Shown here piece after piece: positions 25,869 through 34,408 of a stretch of 50,373 bases of DNA. This stretch comes from Bacteroides caecigallinarum (GTDB lineage Bacteria; Bacteroidota; Bacteroidia; Bacteroidales; Bacteroidaceae). Within the stretch, counting starts at the first letter, position 1; each line of letters opens with the position of its first letter. Made by a program: the position numbers and the translations under genes. Where the stretch lies: contig NZ_JADYTJ010000021.1 in NCBI RefSeq assembly GCF_021531075.1, positions 1 through 50,373 on the forward strand, written 5' to 3'. The notes under the pieces are model-generated. The model was not told where the DNA came from. It made no database searches and saw only the letters and a program-made list of their open reading frames with translations.

Positions 25869-27407
25869 ATGCTAGTAAAGTTATACGGAGCCGCAGTTCA
25901 AGGTATTGACGCAACTATTGTTACCATAGAAGTAAACAGTTCCAGGGGAATCAAGTTCTTTCTGGTAGGTCTGCCGGACTCTGCTGTAAAAGAGAGTCAC
26001 GAAAGAATCATGTCTGCACTAAATGTAAATGGCTACAAGGTTCCATCCTGCCAGATAGTTGTAAACATGGCTCCAGCCGATATCCGAAAAGAAGGCTCAT
26101 CATACGATTTGCCTCTGGCCATAGGTATTATGGCATCCACCGGCATAGTGTCATCCGAGAAGCTGCACAAGTACATGATAATAGGCGAACTTAGCCTGGA
26201 CGGCAGTTTACAGCCTGTAAAAGGAGCATTGCCGATAGCTATTGCAGCCAGGGCACAAGGATTTGAAGGCTTTATATTGCCCAAACAAAACGCCCGCGAG
26301 GCAGCAGTGGTAAACAATCTGGACGTTTATGGCGTAGAAAACATTAAGGAAGTCGTAGAGTTCTTCAACGGCACCCGTAAACTGGAGCCGACTATAGTAA
26401 ACACCCGCGAAGAATTCTATCAGAATCAGACAGATTTCCCTTTTGATTTTGCAGACGTCAAAGGCCAGGAAAACGTTAAAAGAGCCCTCGAAGTGGCAGC
26501 TGCCGGCGGACATAACATTATTATGATAGGCGCTCCAGGCAGCGGTAAATCCATGATGGCCAAACGTCTGCCAGGTATTCTCCCGCCACTCACACTGTCC
26601 GAGAGCCTTGAAACCACCAAAATCCATTCAGTAGCAGGCAAGCTTGGTAAAGACATCTCCCTCATAGCCACACGTCCGTTCCGCAGTCCGCATCACACGA
26701 TATCGCAAGTTGCAATGGTAGGCGGAGGAACCAATCCACATCCGGGCGAAATAAGTCTGGCCCATAACGGGGTCCTGTTTCTCGACGAGCTCCCGGAATT
26801 CAACAGAAGTGTGCTCGAAGTCCTTCGTCAGCCATTGGAAGACAGGCATATCACCATATCCCGTGCCAAATACGTTTTGGACTATCCTGCCAGTTTCATG
26901 CTTGTAGCATCAATGAACCCATGCCCTTGCGGCTACTATAATCATCCCACACGTAACTGCGTGTGCTCACCCGGACAAGTACAACGCTATTTAAACAAGA
27001 TTTCAGGCCCTCTGCTCGACAGAATAGACATACAGGTAGAGATTGTACCAGTCCCATTCGAAAAAATCTCAGAACGCGAAAAAAGCGAGAGCAGTTCGGC
27101 CATAAGAGAAAGGGTTATCATGGCCCGCCGGATTCAGGAAAAAAGATTTGAAAAAGAAAAAGGCGTACACTGTAACGCACAGATGACATCATCATTGCTG
27201 CACAAACATGCACAACCGGATGCACAAGGCCTCACCCTACTGAAGAACGCCATGACCAGACTCAACCTTTCGGCACGCGCATACGACCGTATTCTGAAGG
27301 TAGCACGTACCATTGCCGATCTGGAAGCATGCCCGGACATCCGTTCATCGCACATAGCCGAAGCCATAAGCTACCGTAACCTTGACAGAGAGAACTGGGC
27401 AGGATAA
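25869..27407 (+). CDS. comM: YifB/ComM-family Mg-chelatase-like AAA+ ATPase
   Basis: ComM is a hexameric helicase that helps branch migration during natural transformation; YifB homologues occur widely in non-transformable bacteria. The 512-residue product has an N-terminal Lon-like ChlI domain (about 20-165), Walker A GAPGSGKS at 221-228, Walker B in VLFLDELPEF near 305, a Cys cluster in MNPCPCGYYNHPTRNCVC near 351-368, and a C-terminal Mg-chelatase helical domain. The length is normal. It is in the same direction as the lipoprotein before it and converges with the CDF gene with 19 bp between stops. Confidence 0.93.
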   Translation: MLVKLYGAAVQGIDATIVTIEVNSSRGIKFFLVGLPDSAVKESHERIMSALNVNGYKVPSCQIVVNMAPADIRKEGSSYDLPLAIGIMASTGIVSSEKLHKYMIIGELSLDGSLQPVKGALPIAIAARAQGFEGFILPKQNAREAAVVNNLDVYGVENIKEVVEFFNGTRKLEPTIVNTREEFYQNQTDFPFDFADVKGQENVKRALEVAAAGGHNIIMIGAPGSGKSMMAKRLPGILPPLTLSESLETTKIHSVAGKLGKDISLIATRPFRSPHHTISQVAMVGGGTNPHPGEISLAHNGVLFLDELPEFNRSVLEVLRQPLEDRHITISRAKYVLDYPASFMLVASMNPCPCGYYNHPTRNCVCSPGQVQRYLNKISGPLLDRIDIQVEIVPVPFEKISEREKSESSSAIRERVIMARRIQEKRFEKEKGVHCNAQMTSSLLHKHAQPDAQGLTLLKNAMTRLNLSARAYDRILKVARTIADLEACPDIRSSHIAEAISYRNLDRENWAG

Positions 27408-27426
27408 TCCCAGTTACATCTCTTTA

Positions 27427-28422
27427 TCAGTTATCCATTTCGCTCTCATTCAGAGTAAAGGTCGACAACGTGATTTTATTTGCAGAAACCACAGCCGCCT
27501 TTCTGTACTTACACGAATCAAATATACAGGTATCACATTTAGGTTTCTCGAATATGTCGCACGGGTCAAGATGCAATGTAAGCTGAATCTTGTCGTTATA
27601 CCTTGCTTTCAGAACGTTTTTAAGCTTCTCTCCGGCCTTATGACCTTCCGATACAGTGTAATACCAAGGCACCGTAAGGTCACAGTCCATATATATGCAA
27701 TTGCCCGATTTTATAACCTTCGTATTGTGTATATCCACCCACTCAGGTTGTCTGTTCTCGTTCAACAACCCGGCAAGTTCTTCCAAAAGCTTATCATCGG
27801 CAGTATCGAGCAATCCCGAAATAGTATTTCTCAGAATCGAAATACCCGTAATTATAATTATTGAGCCAAAGACAAGAGCCAGAGCGCTGTCAATCCAGTT
27901 TATACCTGTAAAATACAACACCAGCAAGCCAGCCACAAGTCCTATTGTGGAATAAGTGTCCGACTGAAGATGTTTTCCACCAGCCACCAAAGCCATAGAG
28001 CCGTATTTCCTGCCTGTCCGTATACTGAAATACCCCATCAGATAGTTTATCACTCCCGAAACAGCCACTATCACTATACCGACATCAAGCTTTTCCACCT
28101 CGGCAGGCACTACCAGTCTCTTAACAGCCTCATAAATAATCATTCCGCCCGCCACGCTTATAAGGATACCCTCTACCGAGGCCGAGATAAGTTCAATCTT
28201 TCCATGCCCATAAGGATGCTCCTTATCGCCAGGTTTTGCTCCCCATCTCAGGCAATACAGACTAATCATTCCTGCCACTACGTTGACAATACTCTCCATT
28301 GCATCCGTAAGCACACCTACAGAATTTGTCACAAAATACGCTATAAACTTACCTATAAGTATCAAGCCGGAAATAATGACTATACGTTTCTGAACCCTGT
28401 ATTTAATCTGTTCCTCGTTCAT
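27427..28422 (-). CDS. cation diffusion facilitator family transporter
   Basis: CDF proteins export divalent metals such as zinc, iron or manganese in exchange for protons. The 331-residue protein has six membrane helices in the first 205 residues, with the family motifs LTDAMESIVNV (helix 2), HPYGHGKIE (loop, near 69-77) and KHLQSDTYSTIGLV (helix 5), and a C-terminal cytoplasmic CTD. Unusual is a cysteine-rich tail near 288-308 (DPCDIFEKPKCDTCIFDSCKY), which may bind metal. Metal specificity cannot be read reliably. It has its own promoter box and lies after the dsbD terminator. Confidence 0.9.
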   Translation of the reverse strand: MNEEQIKYRVQKRIVIISGLILIGKFIAYFVTNSVGVLTDAMESIVNVVAGMISLYCLRWGAKPGDKEHPYGHGKIELISASVEGILISVAGGMIIYEAVKRLVVPAEVEKLDVGIVIVAVSGVINYLMGYFSIRTGRKYGSMALVAGGKHLQSDTYSTIGLVAGLLVLYFTGINWIDSALALVFGSIIIITGISILRNTISGLLDTADDKLLEELAGLLNENRQPEWVDIHNTKVIKSGNCIYMDCDLTVPWYYTVSEGHKAGEKLKNVLKARYNDKIQLTLHLDPCDIFEKPKCDTCIFDSCKYRKAAVVSANKITLSTFTLNESEMDN

Positions 28423-28445
28423 AATCCCAGATATTAATCCGTGCG

Positions 28446-28453
28446 CAAAGTTA
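28446..28453 (-). promoter_or_regulatory. putative promoter of the CDF gene (-7 box)
   Basis: TAACTTTG on the minus strand, 23 bp before the CDF start codon. No clear -33 box is present because the dsbD terminator occupies that region. Confidence 0.45.
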
Positions 28454-28466
28454 TAAATTAAAAAGA

Positions 28467-28496
28467 TAGGAGGAAAATATTTCTATCTTCCTCCTA
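28467..28496 (-). terminator. intrinsic terminator after dsbD
   Basis: TAGGAGGAA (28467-28475) pairs perfectly with TTCCTCCTA (28488-28496); the minus strand continues TCTTTTTAATTT. Confidence 0.7.
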
Positions 28497-28533
28497 CCCA
28501 TTATCTATATCGTCGACACTGCAACGTCTGTCA

Positions 28534-30522
28534 TTAATAGTTTCTTAATCCCTTTTCAAGGAATTCCACATACTTGTCTATATCCTCGTCATACGAATAC
28601 GAACCGTTCAAAGGCTTACCCTCGTTGTCAAGCAGGACATAGAACGGCTGTGCATTGGCACCGAATTTGGAACGCTGCAGATAGCTCCATTTGTCACCTA
28701 CAGTACGCAACGTACGTTCAGTACCGTTTTCAACAATCTTCATCGGCTGTGGCAGTTTAGTCTTATCGTCCACAAACAGAGTGATAAGCACATAGTCCTC
28801 TGTAAGCATGCTGCTCACTTTCGGGTCTGTCCACACAGCAAGCTCCATCTTACGGCAGTTCACACATCCGTAACCGGTAAAGTCAACCATAACAGGTTTA
28901 CCGTTTTGCTTGGCATACTCCATACCTTCATCATAATCAAAGAACTTGGCATGTACCTCATTCTTATACAGATTGAAATCCTGAGTCTGCATTGGCGGTG
29001 CAAACGCACTTACAGCCTTCAGTGGAGCGCCCCACAATCCAGGAATCATATACACTGCAAACGCCAGTGAAATCATAGCCAGGAAGAAACGTGTAACACC
29101 TATCTTGTTTTCATCATCATCGTGTGCAAATTTAATCTTGCCCAGCAGATACATACCAAGAAGAGCAAATATCACAATCCAAAGAGCAAGGAATGTTTCT
29201 CTGTCAAGTATTCCCCAGCCATAGCTCAGGTCGGCTACCGACAGGAACTTCAAAGCAAAAGCCAGTTCCAGGAATCCCAACGACACCTTTATCACATTCA
29301 TCCATCCACCCGACTTAGGCATAGACTTAAGCCATGTAGGGAACATTGCAAACAGTGTGAAAGGCAAAGCCAAAGCTATTGCAAATCCCAGCATACCTAT
29401 TGCCGGAGCTACCACGCTACCTGTAGTAGACACTTCTACCAGAAGGAATCCGATAATTGGACCTGTACATGAGAATGACACCAGCGAAAGAGTAAATGCC
29501 ATCAGGAATATACTCAACAAACCTGTTGTCTGTTCAGCCTTGCTGTCTACAGCATTACTCCATTTCGATGGCAGAGTAATCTCGAATGCCCCGAAGAACG
29601 ATGCCGCAAATATCACCAGCATCAGGAAGAACAGGATATTGAACACAGCGTTAGTAGACAACGCATTCAATGCACTGGCACCGAAGATTAGTGTAACAGC
29701 CAGACCCAACGCCACATATATCACAACGATTGAGATACCGTACATCCACGCATCGCGTATACCCTTTTTCTTGTCCTTAGTACGTTTCAGGAAGAAGCTC
29801 ACAGTCATAGGGATGATAGGCCAAACACATGGTGTAAACAGAGCCAGCAAACCACCCACGAAACCTGTAAACAGAATGTATATCCATGATCTGTCAGCAC
29901 TGCTCTGTTCTTCGCCCTGAGCACCCATTTCGTCTATTACAGGGTCCCAATACGACGAAACTTCCATCTCGTTTTTGTCTGCAGTATCAACTACAGTTTC
30001 CTTCACCTCGGCCACCTCTTCACTTTCCTTTGCCGGAGTAGCAGCCACTTCATTCGAAGGTTTTACTGCCGATGTTCCTGAATATGTGAAATCCACTGCC
30101 GTAGGAGGCATACAGCTTTCATCATTACATGCTCCAAATTCCAGATATCCGGCAATGGTATATTCAGATGATGTTATCTCAAGTTTTTGAATGAATTTCA
30201 CTGTCTTTTCGAAGTATCTTACATTCATCTCGAATATAGGGTCGAACTTCTTTATTTCCTCACCTTCGAATGTCAGTTCTCCCATAACCTTGGCACCTTC
30301 TATCTTGTCAAGATTGAATGTTGCCGATGTAGGACCGTCCTCACCCAAGCCTGTTGAGTAGACATGCCATCCCTCGTCAATGGTTCCTGTAAACACCACC
30401 TCCAACTGATTGTCGGACAGCTTTTTAAGCTCGGATTTGAATTTTACAGGCGTTTGCATTTGGGCAAACGTAAAGATGCACATTAGCAATGCACCAAATA
30501 ATAAAGATAGTCTTTTCTTCAT
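28534..30522 (-). CDS. dsbD: thiol:disulfide interchange protein DsbD
   Basis: DsbD moves electrons from cytoplasmic thioredoxin across the inner membrane to periplasmic thiol proteins. All six expected cysteines are visible in this 662-residue protein: an N-terminal periplasmic domain with Cys132 and Cys137 (CNDESC), a membrane domain of eight helices (about 212-495) with Cys232 (FTPCVWP) and Cys352 (SFSCTGP), and a C-terminal thioredoxin domain with Cys553 and Cys556 (YGCVNCRKME). The signal peptide is 1-20. An acidic linker (about 155-208) separates the first domain from the membrane part. The neighbouring operon encodes at least four CxxC thioredoxin-fold proteins that could be its electron acceptors. 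Confidence 0.95.
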   Translation of the reverse strand: MKKRLSLLFGALLMCIFTFAQMQTPVKFKSELKKLSDNQLEVVFTGTIDEGWHVYSTGLGEDGPTSATFNLDKIEGAKVMGELTFEGEEIKKFDPIFEMNVRYFEKTVKFIQKLEITSSEYTIAGYLEFGACNDESCMPPTAVDFTYSGTSAVKPSNEVAATPAKESEEVAEVKETVVDTADKNEMEVSSYWDPVIDEMGAQGEEQSSADRSWIYILFTGFVGGLLALFTPCVWPIIPMTVSFFLKRTKDKKKGIRDAWMYGISIVVIYVALGLAVTLIFGASALNALSTNAVFNILFFLMLVIFAASFFGAFEITLPSKWSNAVDSKAEQTTGLLSIFLMAFTLSLVSFSCTGPIIGFLLVEVSTTGSVVAPAIGMLGFAIALALPFTLFAMFPTWLKSMPKSGGWMNVIKVSLGFLELAFALKFLSVADLSYGWGILDRETFLALWIVIFALLGMYLLGKIKFAHDDDENKIGVTRFFLAMISLAFAVYMIPGLWGAPLKAVSAFAPPMQTQDFNLYKNEVHAKFFDYDEGMEYAKQNGKPVMVDFTGYGCVNCRKMELAVWTDPKVSSMLTEDYVLITLFVDDKTKLPQPMKIVENGTERTLRTVGDKWSYLQRSKFGANAQPFYVLLDNEGKPLNGSYSYDEDIDKYVEFLEKGLRNY

Positions 30523-30585
30523 TTGCTTTATTGTATTTTTAATTTATATTTATTCATCAATTTATGCATATTGCAAAATGAGTTG

Positions 30586-30593
30586 CAAATATA
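30586..30593 (-). promoter_or_regulatory. putative dsbD promoter (-7 box)
   Basis: TATATTTG on the minus strand, 64 bp before the dsbD ATG. A GTGTCAC half-palindrome (30602-30608) related to the phased palindromes lies in its -33 region. Confidence 0.55.
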
Positions 30594-30671
30594 CACATTT
30601 TGTGTCACTTAACACATTAAATTTCTGAATAATATGACTGATTTCGGGCGTAACGACTGATATAAATTAGT

Positions 30672-30755
30672 GTTACACGTTCGTGCCACAACAGTTACAC
30701 GAACGTGTGACTATAGTAACACCTAGGTGTAACGATAGTGACACGAACGTGTAAC
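30672..30755. repeat. four 18-bp palindromes at exact 22-bp spacing
   Basis: Units are at 30672-30689 (GTTACACGTTCGTGCCAC), 30694-30711 (GTTACACGAACGTGTGAC), 30716-30733 (GTAACACCTAGGTGTAAC) and 30738-30755 (GTGACACGAACGTGTAAC). Each fits GTnACAC-n4-GTGTnAC with at most one exception, and starts are 22 bp apart, close to two helical turns. Confidence 0.88.
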
Positions 30756-30810
30756 GGCAATTAAACAAAGGAAAAATTTATAAAGATACAATTTGTTGCC
30801 TTATGCCAAT

Positions 30811-30855
30811 AAAAAAACTTACCCAAGGCTACGTTTTCCGCAAGCCTTGGGTAAG
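30811..30855 (-). terminator. strong terminator of the SusC-to-lipoprotein operon
   Basis: A 13-bp perfect stem (CTTACCCAAGGCT 30818-30830 with AGCCTTGGGTAAG 30843-30855) is followed on the minus strand by TTTTTTTATT. It lies about 42 bp beyond the last gene of the operon. Confidence 0.9.
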
Positions 30856-30897
30856 AATAAAAATTATATTAGAATTCTGTTATGTATATAATCAAGA

Positions 30898-33285
30898 TTA
30901 TTTCACAACAGGTTCACCGTTAATACTAATAGGTGCTGGAGCCTTTATAGATGGAGTCCACTGATATTTATCAAAGCCTCTAATCTTACGCAAAGACTGC
31001 AAGAATGCTTCTGCTTCTTCCTGATTCTTCTTTATACGTTCTGTTGCTGTAAACAAGTTAGCACTTACAGGTTTAGTAGCAACAGAAGCTGTTGCTGCTG
31101 ATGCTGGTTCATAATCTGGCCAGATTTCGCTTAAGTCAGTAATAACTCTCAGCTCTTTCACATCGAATGCTACCATAGAAAGTTCACCTTTGACATCATT
31201 CTTACCGTATGGCAAACACATAGCCAGCTTATAATCACTTGTAGACCATTCATTTATTGCAGCAAATTGGTTCTTTTCTCTATCAGACTGGAAAGGATTA
31301 CCAGTACCATCTTCACCGTTTACAATAATATCTTTCCAGTAAGTTACTTCATCTGCATAAGTTGACTTCATATCAGCCTTATTCCTATCAAAAATACCGT
31401 GATAGTACATTCTAACATCCTTAATCGGTTTATATGTAACAGAGAATGTATTGTAACCCCAAAGAGGATCGAAACCATATTTCGCATCAGTTATTGTCAT
31501 TTGAGGGTCTAATCCACCTTCATTTGCCTCAGTCTCAGCATAAACAATCTGTGGGAAAAGAAGTTTTCCGTCCCAAGTTTCTCCAATAACCATAATATCA
31601 TATTTTTTCCCCGGTTCAAGCCCCATATAAGGGAATGAATTCTGTTCTTCCCATTCAGGAGTTCCCTTCTCATATGCCCATGGGTCTGTAAAATTATAAT
31701 ATGCTCCGTCTTCTTCAAACATGAAATCAAAAGCAGCATTTATCTGTTCATCAGTACCTAATTCAAAATTTCTATCTTCAGGAATCATTCTGTGATAATA
31801 GAATGCTGTGTTATCAGTAGGCTCAACCAAAAGTGTTATTCCTCTAGTAGTTGATTCAAATGTACACCACAAATTATCTTCATCCCAACCCCAAAGGTCT
31901 CTAGACCATTCATCAGTTTTGAAATAGCAAGCTTCCAATTCTTTGTTATAATCTTCAAAACCATTCTGGCAAGTCCAAACCAAATAATTTTCGCTTCCAG
32001 CTGGAATTATATACTGTTTGGAAGTTGTAGTACCAGCCTCACCAGCCACTTCGTAATCATCTTCACCAATTACACTCAATTTATAGTTAGGATTTTTTTC
32101 AACCCATCCACCATTATAAGTAAGTTCGTCAGCAAGTTTAGCCTGTGCTTCAGGGTCATTTGCCATAGTTTCCCATTCACTCTTACTCATCAATTTATAT
32201 CTGATTAATGAGATTTCCTTGTCGAATTCTATATTGAAATTAACTACGCTTGCGGATGTCAACTCCTGATTCCAAGTAACCCTACTCATACCTTTCTTTG
32301 GCATAACACGGTCAGCCGGCTTCTGTGGCATATAGAAAGAAGTTTTCTCCATATCATTTACTACATAGTTCTCATCAGCACCTATAGTAATAATAGTGAT
32401 TTCTTCTGAAGGGTCAAGCCACAATGGATATTGCGCACTCAAGTTACCTTTAGTAGCATCACTTGGATACTGTGAAAAACGAATCATATCGACAAATGTC
32501 TTTTCACCATATTTATCCACGTAATTGTTCATATCCTTTGTTCCTATCGGGAATAAATAATAATACTTGGCATCTGCATTAGCCTCCATATCAAAGCCGA
32601 AAGCACTCCAACCTCTCTTAACCTCTCCTTTCACTTTAACAATAGGATCTCCAATCAGATCTTTAGGAGTGGTTTCAACACATAAGATAGACATATCGCG
32701 TCCGTTTGCACCGTTTTCGTCTGAACAACCAACTGCAACAATCAAATATTCAGCATCAGGAACGATAGTAAACTGTGAATATCCATCAGCAACCCAGTTA
32801 AATTCGTGTCCTGTAGCATAATCAGTCATTTTATCAGAAGGAGCAAATGTATAACCGGCAGCGCCACCCTCAGCAAAAAGCAAATCCTTTAAAGCCTGAG
32901 CAGTCTCTTCAACAGTCATAACCTTTCCGTTGTTGATTTCATCATAGTTAGCAGTGTAAATCATGTCATATGCCTTAGCCAACGGAATAATATCCAAACG
33001 GTAAGACTTGGCAGAAGCACCGGGAATACATTCGAAACGAATCTCGTTGTCAAGCGTTACACCCTTAACAATCTGTACACCATACTCTGAGAGTACAGTT
33101 TCATCCCCTTCATAACATTTGATAGGAGTAGGTGTGTCATTACCTTTAATAACCTCACCTTCCAACAAAGGAGTATCCTGATCTCCATTGTCAGGACCTT
33201 CGTCATCTGTACAGGAGACAAAAGAAACTCCTGCAGAAAACAGCAATGATGCTGCAAACATAAAGTTTAGAAAAAGTTTTTTCAT
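30898..33285 (-). CDS. large lipoprotein of unknown function, last gene of the operon
   Basis: The 795-residue protein starts at the second of two near ATG codons (MKKLFLNFMF) and has a lipoprotein signal peptide ending SFVSC (Cys25). An acidic, Asp/Gly-rich stretch (TDDEGPDNGDQD) follows directly, a composition that in Bacteroides lipoproteins favours export to the cell surface. The rest is beta-rich and aromatic, with several stretches that repeat a pattern of the type 'EITIITIGADENYVV', 'EYLIVAVGCSDENG', 'KYDIMVIGETWDGKLL', suggesting three to five related Ig-like or fibronectin-like domains. I recognise no catalytic motif. A substrate-binding role at the surface is plausible. It follows the first Omp28 gene by 44 bp and is the last before the terminator. 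Confidence 0.75.
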   Translation of the reverse strand: MKKLFLNFMFAASLLFSAGVSFVSCTDDEGPDNGDQDTPLLEGEVIKGNDTPTPIKCYEGDETVLSEYGVQIVKGVTLDNEIRFECIPGASAKSYRLDIIPLAKAYDMIYTANYDEINNGKVMTVEETAQALKDLLFAEGGAAGYTFAPSDKMTDYATGHEFNWVADGYSQFTIVPDAEYLIVAVGCSDENGANGRDMSILCVETTPKDLIGDPIVKVKGEVKRGWSAFGFDMEANADAKYYYLFPIGTKDMNNYVDKYGEKTFVDMIRFSQYPSDATKGNLSAQYPLWLDPSEEITIITIGADENYVVNDMEKTSFYMPQKPADRVMPKKGMSRVTWNQELTSASVVNFNIEFDKEISLIRYKLMSKSEWETMANDPEAQAKLADELTYNGGWVEKNPNYKLSVIGEDDYEVAGEAGTTTSKQYIIPAGSENYLVWTCQNGFEDYNKELEACYFKTDEWSRDLWGWDEDNLWCTFESTTRGITLLVEPTDNTAFYYHRMIPEDRNFELGTDEQINAAFDFMFEEDGAYYNFTDPWAYEKGTPEWEEQNSFPYMGLEPGKKYDIMVIGETWDGKLLFPQIVYAETEANEGGLDPQMTITDAKYGFDPLWGYNTFSVTYKPIKDVRMYYHGIFDRNKADMKSTYADEVTYWKDIIVNGEDGTGNPFQSDREKNQFAAINEWSTSDYKLAMCLPYGKNDVKGELSMVAFDVKELRVITDLSEIWPDYEPASAATASVATKPVSANLFTATERIKKNQEEAEAFLQSLRKIRGFDKYQWTPSIKAPAPISINGEPVVK

Positions 33286-33328
33286 AATCATAAAAACTTA
33301 AGTTAGACAAATAAAATATTTAAAAATC

Positions 33329-34408
33329 TCAGTCATTATCATTTACCTTAGCATAGCCGCTATCTCCATTCTTAACAAGGCAGGCATTCATATTATTTAC
33401 TGTTCCATCCTCATCTATAGCAAGAGCATAGATATACAAATTATCAATATTCCAAGATTGATCAAGAGATATATCCCATGTTTTCATCGCTTCTTCTCCT
33501 GCTAAAACTTTACCTAACTTTTCACCATTAACATTACCATCGACTATACTACGGGCTACTTTATGATGAGGATAATCATCACGCCAATCACCTTTATCGA
33601 GCTGTCGTGAAATAATATCATCTTCCACTACATAAACAGCTATACGATAATCAGTTTCTTTCTCTGAATGAAGTTTTACCGTAACCTGGGCTTTACGTTC
33701 AGATTCATTAAAAACAGATGATACAGCCACTCCACAGTGTGCAGGATATTCATCGAACGAACGTTGCAATGCCTCTCGTACATTCTTTGAATATGCATCA
33801 GCCGGTTCACGCATATCTAAAAGTGTATAAGGATAGCTTCCAATCTTAAATGTCTTTTCCAATTCGGTGGTCTGTGGAATACCTAAAGGATCTGCTGTAC
33901 CACTGTAATATTCAGGATGCATCGAAAGAAGATACAATTGTTCCGGATATTGTTCCAAAACAGGTTCTATTCTGCGATAGCCTTCCGGACAGAAAGTACA
34001 ACTTATAGAAGTAAATTCCATTAAACATACCTTTCGGACAAATTCAGACTGCTTCACTTCATTTGCAGATACACTTACTTGTTCCGAAACCAAATCACCA
34101 TAAGAAGCCTCGAATATATAGGTTTTAGGCTCTGAAGTAGTAAAACCTTTTTCAGTCACTACCTGACCGGTAGTAACACATCGTACCTCTGCTTCTTTAG
34201 TCACATCAAGTCCGGAAGAAGTTACAGTAAATGTAACATTATCTCTACCGTTAGCATCTATAGACGATTTACTTGCTTTCAGAGTCAATGTAGCTTCGCC
34301 ATCAGCTGCTGTTCCTGAGCAGGATACAATCACGAGGGATGCCATTATATAGCCCCCCCATACTTTTAATTTATTGATAAGTCTCATAGCAACTTTATTA
34401 TCATTCAT
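33329..34408 (-). CDS. Omp28-related lipoprotein with CxxC (CTFC)
   Basis: A 359-residue lipoprotein (lipobox VIVSC, Cys30) followed by SGT, as in its two neighbours. About 38-118 form an Ig-like domain (LTLKASKSSIDANGRDNVTFTV), about 120-260 a thioredoxin-like Omp28 domain with EFTSISCTFCPEGY (Cys137, Cys140), and the C-terminus is another beta domain. The start overlaps the previous gene by 8 bp; an internal ATG (34387) would remove seven residues and is equally possible. Omp28 proteins are Bacteroidetes envelope proteins of poorly known role. The CxxC pair suggests thiol-disulfide activity rather than simple structure. Confidence 0.82.
   Translation of the reverse strand: MNDNKVAMRLINKLKVWGGYIMASLVIVSCSGTAADGEATLTLKASKSSIDANGRDNVTFTVTSSGLDVTKEAEVRCVTTGQVVTEKGFTTSEPKTYIFEASYGDLVSEQVSVSANEVKQSEFVRKVCLMEFTSISCTFCPEGYRRIEPVLEQYPEQLYLLSMHPEYYSGTADPLGIPQTTELEKTFKIGSYPYTLLDMREPADAYSKNVREALQRSFDEYPAHCGVAVSSVFNESERKAQVTVKLHSEKETDYRIAVYVVEDDIISRQLDKGDWRDDYPHHKVARSIVDGNVNGEKLGKVLAGEEAMKTWDISLDQSWNIDNLYIYALAIDEDGTVNNMNACLVKNGDSGYAKVNDND

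Larger units (their letters stand above)
30523..30897. other. intergenic region with dsbD promoter, phased palindromes and operon terminator
   Basis: No gene is present in these 375 bp. From left to right they hold the dsbD -7 box (30586-30593), an inverted GTGTCAC repeat (30601-30616), four 18-bp palindromes (30672-30755) and the terminator of the large operon (30811-30855). Confidence 0.8.

Noticed and set aside
30672..30755. Possible CRISPR array
   Set aside because: The repeats are palindromic and only 4 bp apart, so there are no spacers, and no cas gene is near.
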